A stretch of 64,000 bases of DNA from Ostrinia nubilalis (lineage: Eukaryota > Arthropoda > Insecta > Lepidoptera > Crambidae). Both the position numbers and the translations under genes were made by a program. This document shows positions 25,707-35,700 of the stretch, in pieces. Under the pieces are notes generated by a model. It was not told where the DNA came from, did no database searches, and saw only the letters and a list, made by a program, of their open reading frames with translations. The number at the start of each line of letters is the position of its first letter. Position 1 is the stretch's first letter. Where the stretch lies: positions 10,446,001 to 10,510,000 of the forward strand of contig NC_087099.1 of NCBI RefSeq assembly GCF_963855985.1. The letters are read 5' to 3'.

Positions 25707-25955
25707 TTAGCCTTGCGTCCAATTTGCATGTTCTTTAGAAAACCTTAGTTGCACTTCGCGAAGGTGTCGGAGAAGTTCTGGTCCTCGAGCTGGTCTTCGA
25801 GTACGCAGGTTACGTTCCTCCATCCTTCTTCTTATTGTGTGCTCACTGACATTCACTGGGCTTGCTGTTTGTAAACGCTGGCGTATCTCAACCGTAATGA
25901 AAACCCGATTCTTTGATATTGCAAGTACGATAATCCGGTCATCGCGCGCTGACAT
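25707..25955 (-). pseudogene. Tc1-like transposase N-terminal fragment, right arm
   Basis: Inverted counterpart of 25327-25575, with six substitutions in 82 residues (for example R/K and H/R changes). After its stop the minus strand still encodes Tc1-like residues (RVSLRASDG) at about 25640-25690. This copy therefore keeps more of the original transposon than the left one. Not functional. Confidence 0.85.
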
Positions 25956-26435
25956 ACACCTTAATTCCCCACTTTCTGGTCTTCTTATGTAAAGGGCGGT
26001 CTGGTCATGCCTTTATAATGCTTATCTTAAGATTGTGCGTGATAAAATTAAAGTTTCAGCCATTTTCCGCTGCGTACGCCCTTGACTTCTAAGCAACACT
26101 ATTTGAGCAACTTGAGCTGGAGTAATGGGCATTATCTCGAATTCTAGAAATGATAATAACCATAAGATTAATTTAAAAACAAAAAACAAAACGCCAGACC
26201 CTTACAACATTTTTAATATCGAATTTAAACTTACCCGTACTCTTTGCGCCCCAACAACGAAATGCGTTTCTAGTCACAAAAGTTAAACAGACACATTAAA
26301 TTATGAATCTAAGCTCTTAAATTAACAAAAACAAATGTTCTGTTAACATGTCACATAAAACTAAGGCATACAACACCTATTTGGGCTCATATCTGGTTGT
26401 TTAGGCTTGGGCCAAATTCCGTGCCGCTGAGTGTA

Positions 26436-28951
26436 GTTATCTGAACTGACGTTTTAATTTAGTTACATTTTTGCTATTCAGTGGTCATCTCAAGTCTTTG
26501 ACAGACGTGAGTGTAAAACAATTTTGATTGCTTCAGAAGATCCAAACATTTTAGTAACTCAATTAATTATTTCTTACTGAACAAGGGAGTCCAAAGTTTC
26601 GTCCCACAATATCTAATAAGCCTGCAACTCCGCCAACTCAGTACTCCCCCACCAATTTTTCACATCGTCCGAGATGGTATAAGATCCGCCGTAAATCATG
26701 CGTTCTCCACGAAACAGGGAGGCTGGGAAATTACGACAAATCATGCATTAAACATGGGGAATAAATGTTTTCATATCACGCGCCTATTCTTGTTTCGATA
26801 TTAGTTTCGCTTTATCTTTATTGGCGCAGGTTAGGACGTTTATGGGCGTATCGTCACGTCGATGTGTGCTTACGTTTTGTTTTAAGGATCGTTTTTGTTA
26901 AGGTTTTGCGGTTTGAATATAGTTGAGAAAGGAAATTTAAGGCGTTACTTTGACGGTTTTTTGTGCCCTAATAGTTTATTCACATTCTCACTAAGGGCTC
27001 CAAAATGTAGTAAATAATATAAAGCCTGAAAGCCAGTTGGGACCATAATTAAGATACACTTTCTTATGTTTCTATCTCACCAAAAAATATGAATTTATCA
27101 ACCTGCTCAAGACACCTTTCCTAATTACAGTTAATGTAATTTTCCTAAATAGATAACATTCCGTTGAATCACATACAAATGATTATACTCGTTTGCTGGG
27201 AGGCAGGCGAATGGAACTGTATTGTCTGAGCATAGGACTCAGTGTGCAAATCTACAATATTTATTTCGAAGCCGGGGAATCTCGCTGGGTCCTCACCGAA
27301 GGCTAAATTTGCATTTAAGCCCTAAACACACTGGCTTTAGGACTATTTATCTGGCTCTAAAACTGCCTGAGCATCATTATAAAGTCATCAGTCAACTGTT
27401 TTTACCATTGCATTCGTCATTGCGTTCATATCAAAATTAAAAAATAGAGCTGTAGTCATTTAAAACATTGGATGCCGTGAGGGTCATCTATGAGCCCCAA
27501 AAGATTTTCTTGTGTTAGAGTCTTGGACGATTGTTTGCTTTATTATGTCATCAATGAAAATACCTTTAGTATCATTAATCTCGTTGTTTTTCTGGGACTT
27601 CTCTGCAATCAATTCTTCGTCGTCAGTTGCATAACCGAAAGCAATAAAAAACACCATAAATGTGGCTTTCTCGCAGAAATATGGCCGCTAATAGCTCTGA
27701 ACTTTTGAATGTAGCACATAATTACGTCCAAAAAGCTCGCACAAAGAAAAGTTCAAGCTTCAACGTCAGAAGTTCAAAAGGTTGTATTGCAAACTTTTTG
27801 ATTCGACCAAGATTAATTGTGCTTGAAGCCTGTATGGTTTAAATGGGCTAACCGCGTACGTAATCCGTTACGCCAATTCTTCTTTACCTATCTGAAATGA
27901 AAATTTTAATCCAAAGTCCAAAGTATCTACTTTTATTATGTTCTTGATTTATTATTTACTAGCTTTTCGCCCGCGGCTTCCCCAACACGAACTGATTGTC
28001 AAAACTTAATTTATAACATAGCATTACTTTGTTCCTATGATGGAATCCATGCTTTATTTTTTTTTCGAACTTGAGACTCGCGTTTTAAAGTTTCTGAGAG
28101 TAACAAAACTAGCAAGTAGGGCGGTTTGACAAATACGTTATTGATATCGTTTATTACTGTATGAAATTGGGTCTGAATTTGTACGTAAACATATTTTTAA
28201 TACTTCAATTGGCGTCTTAGACGGATCTTGTATCCTCGTCCTAAGTTAGCTGAGATTTAAGTCGCTCTTCAGACAGCGCGGCGCTGCGGTTTCTTTACTC
28301 AACTCTAACTTAGCCGGCTACGCCCAAGTTACGTTGCGAGCTTGAATACCAACTCTTGCAGGTGACTTTGTTTTGTCTTTCTGCTTGAAATTTTCGGAAT
28401 ATCCTAAGCTCAAGGATTCCAAGTTTTCGAGTTCCGAATGTCGGAGATTTAAAGTGAGGATATGGGGATAATTTATTGATATTGCCGTCTTTACGTTTAT
28501 ATTATGTTTACTTTTGGCTACGAGTTGAGGAGTTGAAAAGTTAAACTTGAATAGGGAGAAAAGTACCACATTGTATTTTTATATTCAAGATCATGTCTTA
28601 TTTGTCTCTACATTTATCTTCTTGTTTCTGCCTTTAACTATTACAAAATTGAAAACATACTTACAGCCTAACAGTGAACACGTGCTTATCAGGAAGTTTA
28701 GTTACTTCATAAGTAACATAAGGTTACAACACTAATCCTCAAGCTGTAATAATAGGTCTCAACATTTCGCATCTTCAGATAATCTTAAGCAATTTTCCAA
28801 TCAGCTGCATTACGCCCTACACCTCGGTACTATGAATGAAAGCCTTCGCGTTGGGAAATAATACGTTTAGGTCTAACGCACACCAAGTTCACTGAAATTC
28901 GAAATAATTTTCCAGTACCGTACAGGTGTAGTAATTATTTTTCAATGTAGT
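26436..28951. other. Non-coding DNA, presumed Ubx intron
   Basis: No gene recognised; ORFs are all under 85 codons without motifs. A short fragment of a dispersed repeat lies at 27958-27985. Blocks around 26640-26880 and 28200-28330 are GC-richer. Confidence 0.4.
27958..27985 (+). repeat. Short 5' piece of the CGCCCGCGGCTTC dispersed repeat
   Basis: ACTAGCTTTTCGCCCGCGGC matches, with one difference, the start of the longer copy at 32566-32794. Similarity stops after about 28 bases, so this is a truncated copy. Confidence 0.7.
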
Positions 28952-28962
28952 AAGTTTAGTGC

Positions 28963-29072
28963 CATGCCCATTGCCACTTCAGCTTGCTAATCCGTCAGGC
29001 TATGTTAGCGACTTTAGTTCTTTTACGGATCTCCTCATTTGAAATGACTCTATGGCTGAAATGATGATGATG
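28963..29072 (+). mobile_element. 110-bp RTE insertion with inverted 5' part, 11-bp TSD
   Basis: Flanked by AAGTTTAGTGC at 28952-28962 and 29073-29083. The right end is an RTE 3' tail on the + strand (GGCTGAA plus ATG triplets, about 29054-29072). The rest is RTE coding sequence in reverse: on the minus strand it reads NEEIRKRTKVANIA and then, after a stop, an SKLKWQW-like block. An inverted 5' segment joined to a correctly oriented 3' tail within one TSD is the signature of twin priming. Confidence 0.82.
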
Positions 29073-29083
29073 AAGTTTAGTGC

Positions 29084-29589
29084 ATACTATTTGATAAGTG
29101 TTTAAAGAAAGAATTATTAAAATTGGCGAACGCGGCGCGTGCGTCTTGCGGTTCAACCAGGTAATGCGTTTAGCCTTAGGGTGAGCATAGATTACAACAA
29201 TTTTCTTGAAGTTTTCCACGTGATGTTCTTACGAATAATAAAAGCTCAATCGGGGAGAGCGATTATAATCAGTAAGTAATGATTATTTGATTTATTGATT
29301 ACCAGTAAGTAATGTAATGTTCGCATTCCTGCGAATGCTCAAAATATTCTTTGACCTAAACCTCGACGACGAATGAGCATTTACTTACTTGTCACCTTCC
29401 TTTCTATTTCAACCTCACTCTTCGTGACTTGCTTCGTCTGGGTCGTGCCTTTGCTTTTTGAAATGTCACACAAATTGTCATTGGTTTGCTAAATTAAGAT
29501 ATAACAATACATCTAAGCTCGTGCTCCAGTTAGGTTAGAAAGGACATTTGGATATTACAGACGGCTCGATGTTCTGTTACAAGTAAATG
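29084..29589. other. Non-coding DNA, presumed Ubx intron
   Basis: Nothing recognisable between the RTE insertion and the hAT element, apart from a short direct repeat of a CAGTAAGTAATG-like motif (29269-29313). Confidence 0.4.
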
Positions 29590-29678
29590 CTCTAATGCAG
29601 GGTTTCTCAAACTTCTGGCACCACGTACCCCTGTTAAAATTTCCAGGTGACAGCGTACCCCTAACTCATTAATTGCCT

Positions 29679-29698
29679 CCCCCCCCCCCCCCCCCCCC
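29679..29698 (+). repeat. Poly-C tract of 20 bases
   Basis: Uninterrupted run of C inside the 3' part of the hAT element, between the subterminal repeats and the transposase stop. Its exact length in an assembly may be unreliable. Confidence 0.9.
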
Positions 29699-29792
29699 AA
29701 GGAAATAATAAAATTGACTATTGAAGAAAATAAGGTTTTTATTTGAAATAAAAGGTAAGAAACATAGTGCCAAAAGAAATGTATTTTTAATA

Positions 29793-31736
29793 TTAATGTG
29801 ATGGATGTGCTTGTTTCTTGTTGCAAAGGGATTCAATTGTAGGTGTAATTTTGGTCAATTTTAACCTTAATTCTGACTCGGCATCAAGTCGATTTCTGTA
29901 CTTAGTTTTTATCATGACCAGGTGTGAAAATCCACTCTCACATAAGTATGTTGTAGCAAAGGGTAAAAGGAAATTCACCGCTTTGCGTGAGAGTTCGCAA
30001 TACTCTGACTGTCTAGCTGCCCAAAAATCTATCAAAGGCAACGTTTTGAAATCAGCTTGAAGAGTTTCATCCGCGGACATTTCTATTAATGACTCCTGTT
30101 GCTTGATAGTCAAACTAGATATTATGCTCTCGTTCGTAACCGCAAACGGGTTACGAATCCAGCCATCTTGAGCATTATCAATATCCGGAAAATACCTTTT
30201 CAGTTCGTCGGAGAGCTGAGAAAGATGCAGAACGATTTCAGCCTTCGTTTCGGAATCCACGGATAAGGCGTTCGTTGTGATAAATTCATGCAAAAGAGGA
30301 AAACATTCAAAGATATTTGATCTCAAGCAGGTTTTCCAAAATTCTATTTTTTTTATAAGTGCGTTTATTTTGTCGTGCACAGTGAATACAGTGCACGTGG
30401 ATCCTTGCATAGAAGCATTCGTCTCATTGAGACAAGAAAAAATGTCAGCTAAATAAGTTACTCTTTCAAGCCATGTTTCATCTTCAAATCGGAATTTAAG
30501 GTTGAAGTCACTGTCTTTCAAAAATATATAGATTTCGTGACGAAGTTCAACAAACCGAGCTAATATCTTGCCTTTTGATAACCAGCGAACTTCACAGTGT
30601 AGCAATAGTGAAACATGTTCACTACCCATGTCTCGGCATAATAATGCGAAAAGTCTTGAATTTAGCGGTCGCGCTTTTATGTAATTGATTATTTTGACGA
30701 CCTCTGAAAGCGCTGTTTTTAAATCATCAGGTATTTTCTTGCTCGCCAATGCTTCTCTGTGCAACGCACAATGCACACTTTTGACTTCAGGAGCGAGATT
30801 TTTAATCCTGGATATTAGTCCAGATATCCTTCCTGTCATGGCCTTTGCACCGTCAGTGGATATGCCAACGCACTTTGTCCAATCAATGCCATGTTTTTCA
30901 ATAAAATCATGAATAGTGTTAAAAATATCTTCTCCTTTCGTAGTAGACTCCAAGGTCTTACAAAATAAAAAATCTTCTTCACATTTATTTTTATACACAT
31001 ATCTAATAAACCCAAGTAAATTCGGTAATCCACTAATATCTGTTGATTCATCAACTTGAATCGCGTAATAATTATTTTGTAATCGTTGCGCGAGTTGATG
31101 TTCAACATCATGTGCCATTTCATGAATGCGACGTGCAACTGTATCATTTGAAAGTGGTATTTTATCCAACAATTTCGAAAATTTATCTCCCAATACACAA
31201 CTGACCATATCTTTAGCTGCTGGTAAAATCAACTCTTCAGCAATATTGTATGGCTTGCCAGTCTTTGCAATTTTATATGCCACAAGGAAAGACGCACGTA
31301 AATATTCAGAGTTAGTAGCCAAAACGGTTTTCATAGTCTTTTTCGAAGAATCCAACTCTTTCTTTTTTCGAACAAAAAAATCTATAGGTTTGTCTACATA
31401 CTGCGGATGTTTTGTTTCCAAATGTCTTCGCAGCAATGATGGCTTCATCACGCTATTTGCGAGAACTTCTGAACATATTACACACTGTGGCTCTGGGTAC
31501 TGAGATTCTTCTTTGCACGTAAATCCAATTTTCAGATAATCTTCGTCATATTTCCTTTTTTTTGTCGATGATGTTGTGTTTTCTTGTTCTCTCGATGTCG
31601 CAGGATTTTCGTTTAAAACTGAACTTTCAGCAGAAGTAGACGCAGTTGGAGTAAATGTACTTTGTGCAGGTTGCGAACTGGATGTATTACTTGGACATTT
31701 TCTGCGTAATGACCCAGTTTTTAACCACTCATTCAT
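29793..31736 (-). CDS. hAT transposase (ZBED5/SCAND3-like), intact
   Basis: 647 residues, a normal length for this group. An N-terminal Ser/Thr-rich tail is followed by a BED-type zinc finger (C85, C88, H105, H110) for binding the subterminal repeats. The RNase H-like catalytic core follows: first Asp in QVDESTD (D229), second Asp in GISTDGAKAMTG (D295), the CX2H motif VHCALH (C323, H326), the conserved W in CEVRWLSKG (W385), and a Glu in YLCESGFS (E600). The C-terminal hAT dimerisation region spans about 565-628 (PLIDFWAARQSEYCELSRKA onward). All expected catalytic residues are present and there is no frameshift. Domesticated host genes share this architecture, but here the flanking TIRs and TSD show it is still part of a transposon. 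Confidence 0.95.
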   Translation of the reverse strand: MNEWLKTGSLRRKCPSNTSSSQPAQSTFTPTASTSAESSVLNENPATSREQENTTSSTKKRKYDEDYLKIGFTCKEESQYPEPQCVICSEVLANSVMKPSLLRRHLETKHPQYVDKPIDFFVRKKKELDSSKKTMKTVLATNSEYLRASFLVAYKIAKTGKPYNIAEELILPAAKDMVSCVLGDKFSKLLDKIPLSNDTVARRIHEMAHDVEHQLAQRLQNNYYAIQVDESTDISGLPNLLGFIRYVYKNKCEEDFLFCKTLESTTKGEDIFNTIHDFIEKHGIDWTKCVGISTDGAKAMTGRISGLISRIKNLAPEVKSVHCALHREALASKKIPDDLKTALSEVVKIINYIKARPLNSRLFALLCRDMGSEHVSLLLHCEVRWLSKGKILARFVELRHEIYIFLKDSDFNLKFRFEDETWLERVTYLADIFSCLNETNASMQGSTCTVFTVHDKINALIKKIEFWKTCLRSNIFECFPLLHEFITTNALSVDSETKAEIVLHLSQLSDELKRYFPDIDNAQDGWIRNPFAVTNESIISSLTIKQQESLIEMSADETLQADFKTLPLIDFWAARQSEYCELSRKAVNFLLPFATTYLCESGFSHLVMIKTKYRNRLDAESELRLKLTKITPTIESLCNKKQAHPSH

Positions 31737-31875
31737 TTTGAAAACTAGCTAACCGCGTGAATGTATTGAAAGTACTTTGTTTTTATTTTACTGTCAACGA
31801 AAAAAGCGCATATGCTCACACATTAAAGTAAAACAAATGAATCAAAAACGGAGTACAGTGTAAGTACCTACTCGT

Positions 31876-31976
31876 AAACGGCGGGGGAGGGCGGCGGGGC
31901 GCGCGAGTCGCGCGAGAGCGAGCGAGCTACGAATTCAGTCAGTCGCGCGCGCGCCGCTATGCATGTCGGTCATGCG
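31876..31976 (-). promoter_or_regulatory. GC-rich putative promoter region of the hAT transposase
   Basis: CG-dense sequence (GCGCGCGAGTCGCGCGAGAG-like) in an otherwise AT-rich window, about 140 bp upstream of the transposase start codon. Position and composition suggest the element's own promoter; no specific TATA or Inr site is assigned. Confidence 0.4.
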
Positions 31977-32089
31977 CGCCTTCCAGTTATAGAGCCGCCA
32001 TTACGTAAATGTTGTCGCGTACCCCTTGCCCTCGAATGGCGTACCCCTAGGGGTACGCGTACCCCTGTTTGAGAAACCCTGCTCTAATG

Positions 32090-32565
32090 TATATCCACCT
32101 TTATGAGTACCTAAGTCAACAATCGCTTTGCGGCTGGTTCGCATTATGGATAGGGTTTTCAGGCTATCAATTTAATGGGGCATGTCTTGAACCACGATTT
32201 TATTTCAACTCGTATTTTATTGCATTCATTGAAAGTGTAGCGTTGGCAAAATTGACAAAAACATTTATTTTTACCGACTTGGCAAATTCAGATACGATTT
32301 GCAGTTTTTTGTGACTATCTTTGAAAAACAAATCTTCTTGCTGTAGAATTTCCCGCTAGCTGATTTTAATATAATTCGTAAAACCTTAACAATTTTTAAG
32401 AATTAAAAAAAAGCAGTTGTTGAAAGCAATTGAATACATGAATCAAATCCTCAGTAGCAGAAATCATAAAAACAAGGCTCTAAGCTAAGGTAGCATTTAT
32501 CGTTTTGTGTTATTATCTGGGGTTTCTTTTGCTGTCGGTACGCAAATCGTATCGCTTTATAAGTA
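32090..32565. other. Non-coding DNA, presumed Ubx intron
   Basis: AT-rich, no gene or repeat recognised. Confidence 0.4.
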
Positions 32566-32794
32566 ACTAGCTTTCCGCCCGCGGCTTCGCCCGCGTGGAA
32601 TTTTGTCTGTCACAGAAAAACTTTATCGCGCGCGTCCCTGTTTCAAAAACCGGGATAAAAACTATCCTATGTTCTTTCCCGGGACTCAAACTATCTCTAT
32701 GCCAAATTTCATCAAAATCGGTTGCGAGGTTTAAGCGGGAAAGCGTAACAGACAGACAGACAGACAGAGTTACTTTCGCATTTATAATATTAGT
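32566..32794 (+). repeat. Dispersed lepidopteran repeat (CGCCCGCGGCTTCG type)
   Basis: Begins ACTAGCTTTCCGCCCGCGGC and ends with an (ACAG)n run at about 32748-32768 followed by TTTCGCATTTATAATATTAG. This start and end are familiar from a very common short interspersed family in moth and butterfly genomes. I recall it as ubiquitous but cannot name the family with certainty. No coding capacity and no clear TSD. Confidence 0.75.
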
Positions 32795-35700
32795 TGGGAT
32801 AACACGATATTGAAGAAGATTACTATAGTTGCTGTATGATTCGCGTTTGTGTAACCTAAGTAGTTGGTGGTTTGTCGATTGCCCATATTAAAGCGTTAAC
32901 TCTTCTTGTTCTTCTATAAAGTGTGGTCAATTAAGCTATTTAAATATAAAAAGAGAAAAAATATATTTTTTGTCTGATCTATGCCCACCACAGACCCGAA
33001 ATTTGATATGCACAACCATTAAAAACCTTTATCAGAATCACACGTCACGATGCGATATTTATAACACCAATAAATTAGAGATTACAAAAATAAATGTTTT
33101 GGCTTAAAGTGTCAAAATATAAATCAAAAGTTTTATTTTTCGTATTAAAATTATCGCTGCGGAACAATGCGTCAATTTTACAAAAATCCCATCAAATAAA
33201 AAGTTGATGTTTTTTTGCTATGAAGCTTTTCTTTGATACAATGGTGCTTTTTTGTGAGGGCGGACCATTCTATTTGCGATTTCATGTTCATGGTCCGGTT
33301 AATTTAGCCGGGTATTTTAAGACAAGGCGCGCACTAGAGAAAGCCAGCGGCCATATTTCAAAGTTTGACAGGTACAAGCCCGCGGCAACATGGCGACCGC
33401 GCCACCCAATGAGCGCTATCCCGTCACGCGGAGCGCACCGCTCCTAACTCGCAATCATTAATCACAGCTGATTTATTTGGGAAGGAGTGACACATTTTAT
33501 ATTCTATTTTCGAAAACTCCAACGAGTTTTTCAAATGATCCTCGTTTGAGAGATCGCAACAGCTGCATCTTGTTAACGTTGATTCCAGCTTGCTTTATGT
33601 CGAAATTATTTGCGTGAATGGATATGTTTATTTTTGGCTGATACACGCACAATCGCGCCCCTGAATATAGATGTTTCTGTCATTGGAGCATTGTGCGAAT
33701 TATTCGCAACACGACCTCGTATTTAATACGTGACTATTATAGATTTATGGCGCCATTAATATGAAGTAACAGCTGACGTATTCGTCATGTTAATGACGCC
33801 CGCCTGCTCCGAGCATCACGCACGTCTCACGCACGCATTAGTGTTTTAAGTGCTGTCCAAAATTGATTTGAAATAGCGTCGGATGCCTCCCCTTTAGATA
33901 AGAAAGTCCGAGGCTTCCACATGTCACATACGTCAGGGTTTGTCCTAATCCACTGGGGACCTTACATTTTTATTGCGTTCGACCCTGATCTATGGGCTAA
34001 TATCGGGCCAATATATCCAAAAGTGATATCCAAAGGGTTCAACCATTGTTCCGGGGTACATTTATTTACTGATCAATGAGGTGGTTTATTGAAGTGGATT
34101 GCGCGCGATATTGTTTATGAAATTTTAAGGGAGCGGAGTTCTGAACAGGTTTTGGCTCAAAACTTGAATTCGGTTTCGCCATGGTTTCGGCAATGTCAAT
34201 CTCGCGGCCAGTAATTTTGCAATTTGCATTTACCATCGAAATTATTATCTAGGGGCAAACCAGAAAAAAGAATCAGGTTGGCGACGCCATTTTGCGTGCA
34301 AAAATGATAATTTTCTCCACGGAACGCCCCCAGACGTTCTTTTTCAATGCCTCATTTTTCGTGGCCTGCACCGCAATTACTTTAATAGCTATCTTCACAT
34401 CATATTAAATACATACATGGTATTCTGAACGTTTCCATTGGGACAGATCGGAAGGCTATTACTGGTGGCTTAATAATTGTTTAATTTTAATATTTCCAAG
34501 TAAAGGATGGATGATGGTTACTTTAAATTCAGGCGATTATCTTTTGTGACAACTTGAGGGTGCGGTTGTTTGTTTGGTTTCTTTACGAGATATGTAATTC
34601 AATGTTGTTATATGTGGAGGAAAATTAAAGTGATTTGCATAAAACACAAGAGTAATAGGTACAAGATAATTAGGGCAGAGTAGTCGAGCTTTAGGCCTTG
34701 TCGTAGCACATTTTAAAGCTCGATTTACAAGAAATTGCGGTTAGAATATAATAATGGTTCTTGAAATTGTATAATGTTCATGGTTTAATAAATACTTACC
34801 TAATATCGGTTCTGTAATTTCTGTAATCTCACTATGAATACCTACCTAAATGTTGCAAACATTTATGCTCAGTCCGACTTCGAATCTTATTGGAAAATCC
34901 TGGTTCCAATCAAAAACTGTCCACAAGCCAAAAAAAAATCGTTCACGAATTAAGAAATTCATTTGGTAGACTCCTTACCCTTGTACGCAATCTCACATAA
35001 CCAATTTAAATTGATTCCGTTATGCGGTCCGTCAGGTACGGTCCGCATAAAAAGCGGCCGGCGGAGGAAACCTTGCTCGGCCGTGTTTCATTTTCAAGCT
35101 TTCAGTCAATTAAGCTTCGCCAATTTAAGAGTGCACGTATCCGAGGTAGCCACTAATGTATTATTCATATTGTGCCTCTTCGATAACAAGCAGCTCGATA
35201 CACATCTAGCGGACTGATTGGACGGCGGCAGCGGCCTCTATCGAAATTACGGCGAAGATTAGTTTTGACGTGCCGCCCTAAGCGGATAACGTTTTTACAG
35301 CATCAATATTGGATTAAACTTGAATCGATTGGGATTTACGAGTGCTCATAGCGGCGCCTTATCTTTAAAGGAATGGGAATTATGGATGTAAACATAAATA
35401 AAATTTTCATCTGAATAGAAGAGCCGAGATGGAAGCTGCACAATATGTTTACGATCTAACTTCTAAGTCGTAACTTTAATTCGTGGCTTGTATGTTTAAA
35501 GATGTAAATCTAATTGCAAAGTTTGTTTTGCTGACTCTATTTACAAGTTTAATTAAGGCGCGCATTGATACCACAACTCAAGTGCTCTTATTTTACATAG
35601 CTCACAGATATGAGCGCAGGAGTCGCCTACACGTTATGTACCTTACATCACCGTCCTCGGACCACCCAAGTCGCGGGGCGGCACCTACATACACAGTATA

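Larger units (their letters stand above)
24849..26433. mobile_element. Foldback element made of two inverted Tc1-like 5' halves
   Basis: Two arms of about 731 bp (24849-25579 and 25703-26433) form an inverted repeat with few mismatches around a spacer of about 123 bp. TA dinucleotides flank both ends (24847-24848 and 26434-26435), the duplication expected for Tc1/mariner insertion. Ends read CACTCAGCGGCACGGAATT. Each arm carries the N-terminal helix-turn-helix part of a Tc1-like transposase pointing inward. The spacer, read on the minus strand, continues the right-hand transposase into the region around the first catalytic Asp (RVSLRASDG), with an in-frame stop soon after. So the right copy is longer and the left arm is a partial inverted duplicate. 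It could only have moved with transposase supplied by another copy. Confidence 0.9.
29598..32081 (-). mobile_element. Complete hAT-superfamily DNA transposon
   Basis: Terminal inverted repeats CAGGGTTTCTCAAAC (29598-29612) and GTTTGAGAAACCCTG (32067-32081) are exact complements. They are flanked by a perfect 8-bp duplication CTCTAATG (29590-29597 and 32082-32089), the hAT hallmark. Several CGTACCCCT subterminal repeats lie inside both ends, likely transposase sites; at the right end two face each other (about 32041-32066). The 2484-bp element holds one intact transposase ORF on the minus strand. Its promoter side (31880-31975) is very GC-rich. A run of 20 Cs (29679-29698) lies near the 3' end. 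Perfect TSD and TIRs with an open ORF indicate a recent, possibly autonomous copy. Confidence 0.96.

Noticed and set aside
29793..31736. Domesticated host gene of ZBED/SCAND3 type
   Set aside because: Exact TIRs and an 8-bp TSD flank it, so it is still a transposon gene.
31876..31976. CpG-island promoter of a host gene
   Set aside because: It lies within the hAT element directly upstream of its transposase, so it belongs to the transposon.
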